Assembly (NCBI GenBank): GCA_903889605.1
Contig: CAISYK010000369.1
Span: 1-8,755 of the forward strand
DNA from: an uncultured Bacteroidota bacterium
GTDB lineage: Bacteria; Bacteroidota; Bacteroidia; 2-12-FULL-35-15
Length of the DNA stretch: 8,755 nt
Direction: 5' to 3'
Below are positions 6,126 to 8,755 of the stretch, piece by piece. The translations under genes and the position numbers were made by a program. Position 1 is the first letter of the stretch; every line of letters begins with the position of its first letter. The notes beneath the pieces were generated by a model that worked only from the letters and a program-made list of their open reading frames with translations, did not search any database and was not told the origin of the DNA.

Positions 6126-8755
6126 ATGGCAAAAGATAAAGCAGCGACAAAAACAACAACTTCGGAAAGCGAAACTCCGCTGATGAAACAGTTTAACGGA
6201 ATCAAGGCAAAATACCCCGATGCTCTATTATTGTTTCGAGTAGGTGACTTTTATGAAACTTTTGGAAGCGATGCTGTGAAAGCGGCGAATATACTAGGCA
6301 TTGTGCTTACTAAACGCGCTAACGGTTATGCTTCATATATCGAATTAGCGGGCTTCCCTTACCATTCATTAGATACATATCTTCCTAAATTAGTACGTGC
6401 AGGACAAAGGGTTGCAATATGCGACCAGCTTGAAGATCCTAAAATGACCAAAACCATTGTAAAACGAGGTGTTACCGAATTAGTAACTCCAGGAGTATCA
6501 TACAATGATAAAGTACTTGAACATACTTCAAATAATTTTTTAGCTAGTGTATATTTGGGAGAAAAAATTTCGGGAGTATCTTTTCTTGATGTTTCCACAG
6601 GTGAATTTTTAGTTGCAGAAGGCAATCTTGAATACATAGACAAACTATTACAAAGCTTCCGCCCAAGCGAGGTGCTGTTTCAAAAAAACAAAAAAAAATT
6701 ATTTACAGAATCATTCGGAGAAAAATTCTATGTCTACGGTATAGATGACTGGGCTTTTACCTCTGAGTTCGGCATCGATCTGTTATTAAAACATTTTGAA
6801 ACAAAATCATTAAAAGGATTTGGCATAGAAAACCTTAAGCAGGGCCTCATTGCTGCCGGAGCAGCGCTGCATTACCTTTCAGATACGGCACATGATAAAG
6901 TAAAACACATTACTTCCATTTCCCGCATTGAAGAAGAAAAGTATGTTTGGCTCGATAGGTTTACAATTCGTAATTTAGAATTATTCGGTTCGCAGAACGA
7001 TAATGCAAAAACGCTGATAAATATAATTGACCAGACTGTTTCGCCAATGGGCTCACGTATGATGAAACGATGGTTAGCATTACCGTTAAAAGACAAAGCT
7101 CCTATCGAAGAGCGCCTGGATGCGGTAGAATATTTTTTGTCGAACCAGGAAATTAATGACGATATTATTCAGCAGGTAAAATTGATCGGCGATCTGGAAC
7201 GTATCATTTCAAAAGTTGCAACAGCAAGAATTTCACCAAAAGAAGTTGTTCAATTAAAGCGTGCTTTAACCGCTATTGAACCAATAAAAATTTCCTGCGA
7301 AAATTCAAAACACATTTCTTTACAAAAAATTGCTGAGCAGCTTAACCCATGTAAATTGGTTATTGACCGCATTGAAAAAGAAATTATGCCGGAGCCGCCT
7401 TATTTGGTAAATAAAGGAAATGTAATTGCCGAAGGCGTTAATGCCGAATTAGATGACTTACGCAAAATTGCTTATTCCGGCAAGGATTATTTGCTTCAGA
7501 TTCAACAGCGGGAAAGTGAAATTACCGGGATATCTTCTCTGAAAGTGGCATTCAACAATGTGTTTGGATATTATCTGGAAGTTACAAATACTCATAAAGA
7601 CAAAGTTCCAAGTAATTGGATGCGCAAGCAAACCCTTACAGGTGCTGAAAGATACATCACTCCAGAACTGAAAGAGTACGAAGAAAAAATATTGGGTGCC
7701 GAAGAGAAAATTCTGGCATTGGAAGTAAAACTATTTAACGATTTGGTTATAGGGTTAATGGACTATATTTCTGTAATACAGCTAAACGCTTCGTTAATAG
7801 GGCGACTAGATTGTTTATTATCTTTCGCGGCTATCGCACAAAAGAATAATTATGTCCGACCGCATCTTTTTGAAAATGATATTTTAGACATCAAAGACGG
7901 CCGTCACCCTGTCATTGAAAAGCAATTACCTATCGGTGAAGAATATATTGCAAATGATGTTTACCTGGATAACGAGCAGCAGCAAATTATCATCATAACC
8001 GGCCCTAATATGTCGGGTAAATCAGCTCTGTTACGTCAAACAGCATTAATCGTTTTGATGGCTCAGATAGGAAGTTTTGTCCCGGCAAAACATGCAAATT
8101 TAGGATTGGTAGATAAAATATTTACACGCGTCGGTGCATCTGATAATATTTCATCCGGAGAATCAACCTTTATGGTGGAAATGAATGAAACAGCGAGTAT
8201 TTTAAATAACTTATCCAACCGCAGTCTGATATTACTTGATGAAATAGGCCGCGGAACAAGCACATATGACGGGATATCTATCGCCTGGGCTATTGCTGAA
8301 TACATTCATGAAAATCCTTCAGTAAAAGCGAAAACTTTATTTGCCACTCATTATCACGAATTAAATGAGATGACTAATACTCTGCATCGTATCAAAAACT
8401 TCAGCGTTTCAGTAAAGGAGATCGGCAATAAAATATTATTTACGCGCAAATTGGTTGCTGGAGGCAGCGAACATAGTTTTGGTATACATGTTGCTAAAAT
8501 GGCTGGGATGCCAAAAAAAGTTCTAGATAGAGCCAATCAAATACTAGAACGATTGGAAGGCGAAAGAGAAGGAAAAGAGTCAGGCATCGGAAGCAGAGAA
8601 GTTAGAGGATCAAGAATCAAGAATCAGGAGGGTTTTGTACCAGCCATACAAAATCAAGAATCAGGCAAAAATAATGAAGATGTGGTTGGGCAAACTACAA
8701 ACAATAAACAAGTAAAAGAAAATCTTCAATTAAGTTTTTTCCAACTGAATGATCC
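6126..8755 (+). CDS. mutS: DNA mismatch repair protein MutS, 3' end beyond the window
   Basis: MutS binds mismatches and small loops as a dimer and uses ATP to recruit MutL. The frame is open from the ATG at 6126 to the window end (876 full codons). Domains in order: mismatch-binding domain with F42-Y43-E44, where the Phe stacks on the mispair; connector; lever/clamp region; and C-terminal ATPase with Walker A G626-P-N-M-S-G-K632-S, the S-T-F-M-V-E-M segment, Walker B L-L-D705-E706, and A-T-H742-Y-H. The last visible residues, L-Q-L-S-F-F-Q-L-N-D, are a motif near the C-terminus of Bacteroidota MutS, so perhaps 40 residues are missing. The linker at about residues 813-865 is long, polar and encoded by degenerate DNA repeats. 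M20 is an alternative start, but the E-T-P-L-M-K-Q context suggests family members begin upstream of it, so the ATG at 6126 is preferred. Confidence 0.97.
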   Translation, partial: MAKDKAATKTTTSESETPLMKQFNGIKAKYPDALLLFRVGDFYETFGSDAVKAANILGIVLTKRANGYASYIELAGFPYHSLDTYLPKLVRAGQRVAICDQLEDPKMTKTIVKRGVTELVTPGVSYNDKVLEHTSNNFLASVYLGEKISGVSFLDVSTGEFLVAEGNLEYIDKLLQSFRPSEVLFQKNKKKLFTESFGEKFYVYGIDDWAFTSEFGIDLLLKHFETKSLKGFGIENLKQGLIAAGAALHYLSDTAHDKVKHITSISRIEEEKYVWLDRFTIRNLELFGSQNDNAKTLINIIDQTVSPMGSRMMKRWLALPLKDKAPIEERLDAVEYFLSNQEINDDIIQQVKLIGDLERIISKVATARISPKEVVQLKRALTAIEPIKISCENSKHISLQKIAEQLNPCKLVIDRIEKEIMPEPPYLVNKGNVIAEGVNAELDDLRKIAYSGKDYLLQIQQRESEITGISSLKVAFNNVFGYYLEVTNTHKDKVPSNWMRKQTLTGAERYITPELKEYEEKILGAEEKILALEVKLFNDLVIGLMDYISVIQLNASLIGRLDCLLSFAAIAQKNNYVRPHLFENDILDIKDGRHPVIEKQLPIGEEYIANDVYLDNEQQQIIIITGPNMSGKSALLRQTALIVLMAQIGSFVPAKHANLGLVDKIFTRVGASDNISSGESTFMVEMNETASILNNLSNRSLILLDEIGRGTSTYDGISIAWAIAEYIHENPSVKAKTLFATHYHELNEMTNTLHRIKNFSVSVKEIGNKILFTRKLVAGGSEHSFGIHVAKMAGMPKKVLDRANQILERLEGEREGKESGIGSREVRGSRIKNQEGFVPAIQNQESGKNNEDVVGQTTNNKQVKENLQLSFFQLND
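8576..8665 (+). repeat. Degenerate heptamer repeats inside the MutS linker
   Basis: A purine-rich stretch contains two tandem AGAATCA units (8613-8619 and 8620-8626) with decayed relatives around them (AGAGTCA at 8576-8582, GAGGATCA at 8605-8612). The 14-mer AATCAAGAATCAGG occurs at 8615-8628 and again at 8652-8665. The two copies are 37 bases apart and so are read in different frames, which means the similarity is in the DNA and not in the protein. The type resembles simple repeats I recall from Bacteroidota intergenic regions, though that likeness is from memory. Confidence 0.7.

Noticed and set aside
6359..8536. Several 60-94 codon minus-strand frames
   Set aside because: All lie opposite mutS, whose frame is continuous with every expected motif.
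8609..8665. CRISPR array in the repeats near the right end
   Set aside because: The units are degenerate heptamers inside the coding frame of mutS, with no uniform repeat-spacer pattern.

Overview
The window comes from an AT-rich genome of the phylum Bacteroidota. Three things point there. The house-keeping proteins have Bacteroidota-type sequences (MutS, a TrmH-like SpoU methyltransferase, FolK followed by a deoxynucleoside kinase). There are no clear Shine-Dalgarno sites. The -7 promoter element TAnnTTTG, or a one-base variant, lies upstream of every transcription unit start. Family and genus cannot be set from this sequence alone.

Layout, left to right. Bases 1-167 hold nothing I can call. 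At 168-512 (-) lies a small four-helix membrane protein of unknown function. At 774-2018 (-) lies a MacB/FtsX-type ABC transporter permease with no ATPase gene beside it. A 337-bp divergent intergenic region separates it from folK (2356-2871, +), whose end overlaps a deoxynucleoside kinase gene (2846-3493, +) by 26 bases. A lipoprotein with a middle OmpA-like region and C-terminal TPR-like repeats follows (3625-5358, +). It ends at a perfect 19-bp inverted repeat that should terminate transcription from both sides. The converging gene is a SpoU-family RNA methyltransferase (5445-5972, -). It is divergent from mutS (6126 to beyond the window end, +), which lacks only its last few dozen codons here.

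The genes are mostly separate house-keeping units: folate synthesis and deoxynucleotide salvage (folK and the kinase, probably one transcript), RNA modification, mismatch repair, a cell-envelope lipoprotein and an envelope transporter. I found no mobile element, CRISPR array, RNA gene, defence system or biosynthetic cluster, and no convincing undescribed multi-gene system.

The points most worth a second look are a DNA-level heptamer repeat inside the MutS C-terminal linker, -7 boxes only 5-6 bases from the folK and mutS start codons (suggesting leaderless mRNAs), the uncharacterised OmpA-like/TPR lipoprotein, and the altered ERS motif of the deoxynucleoside kinase.
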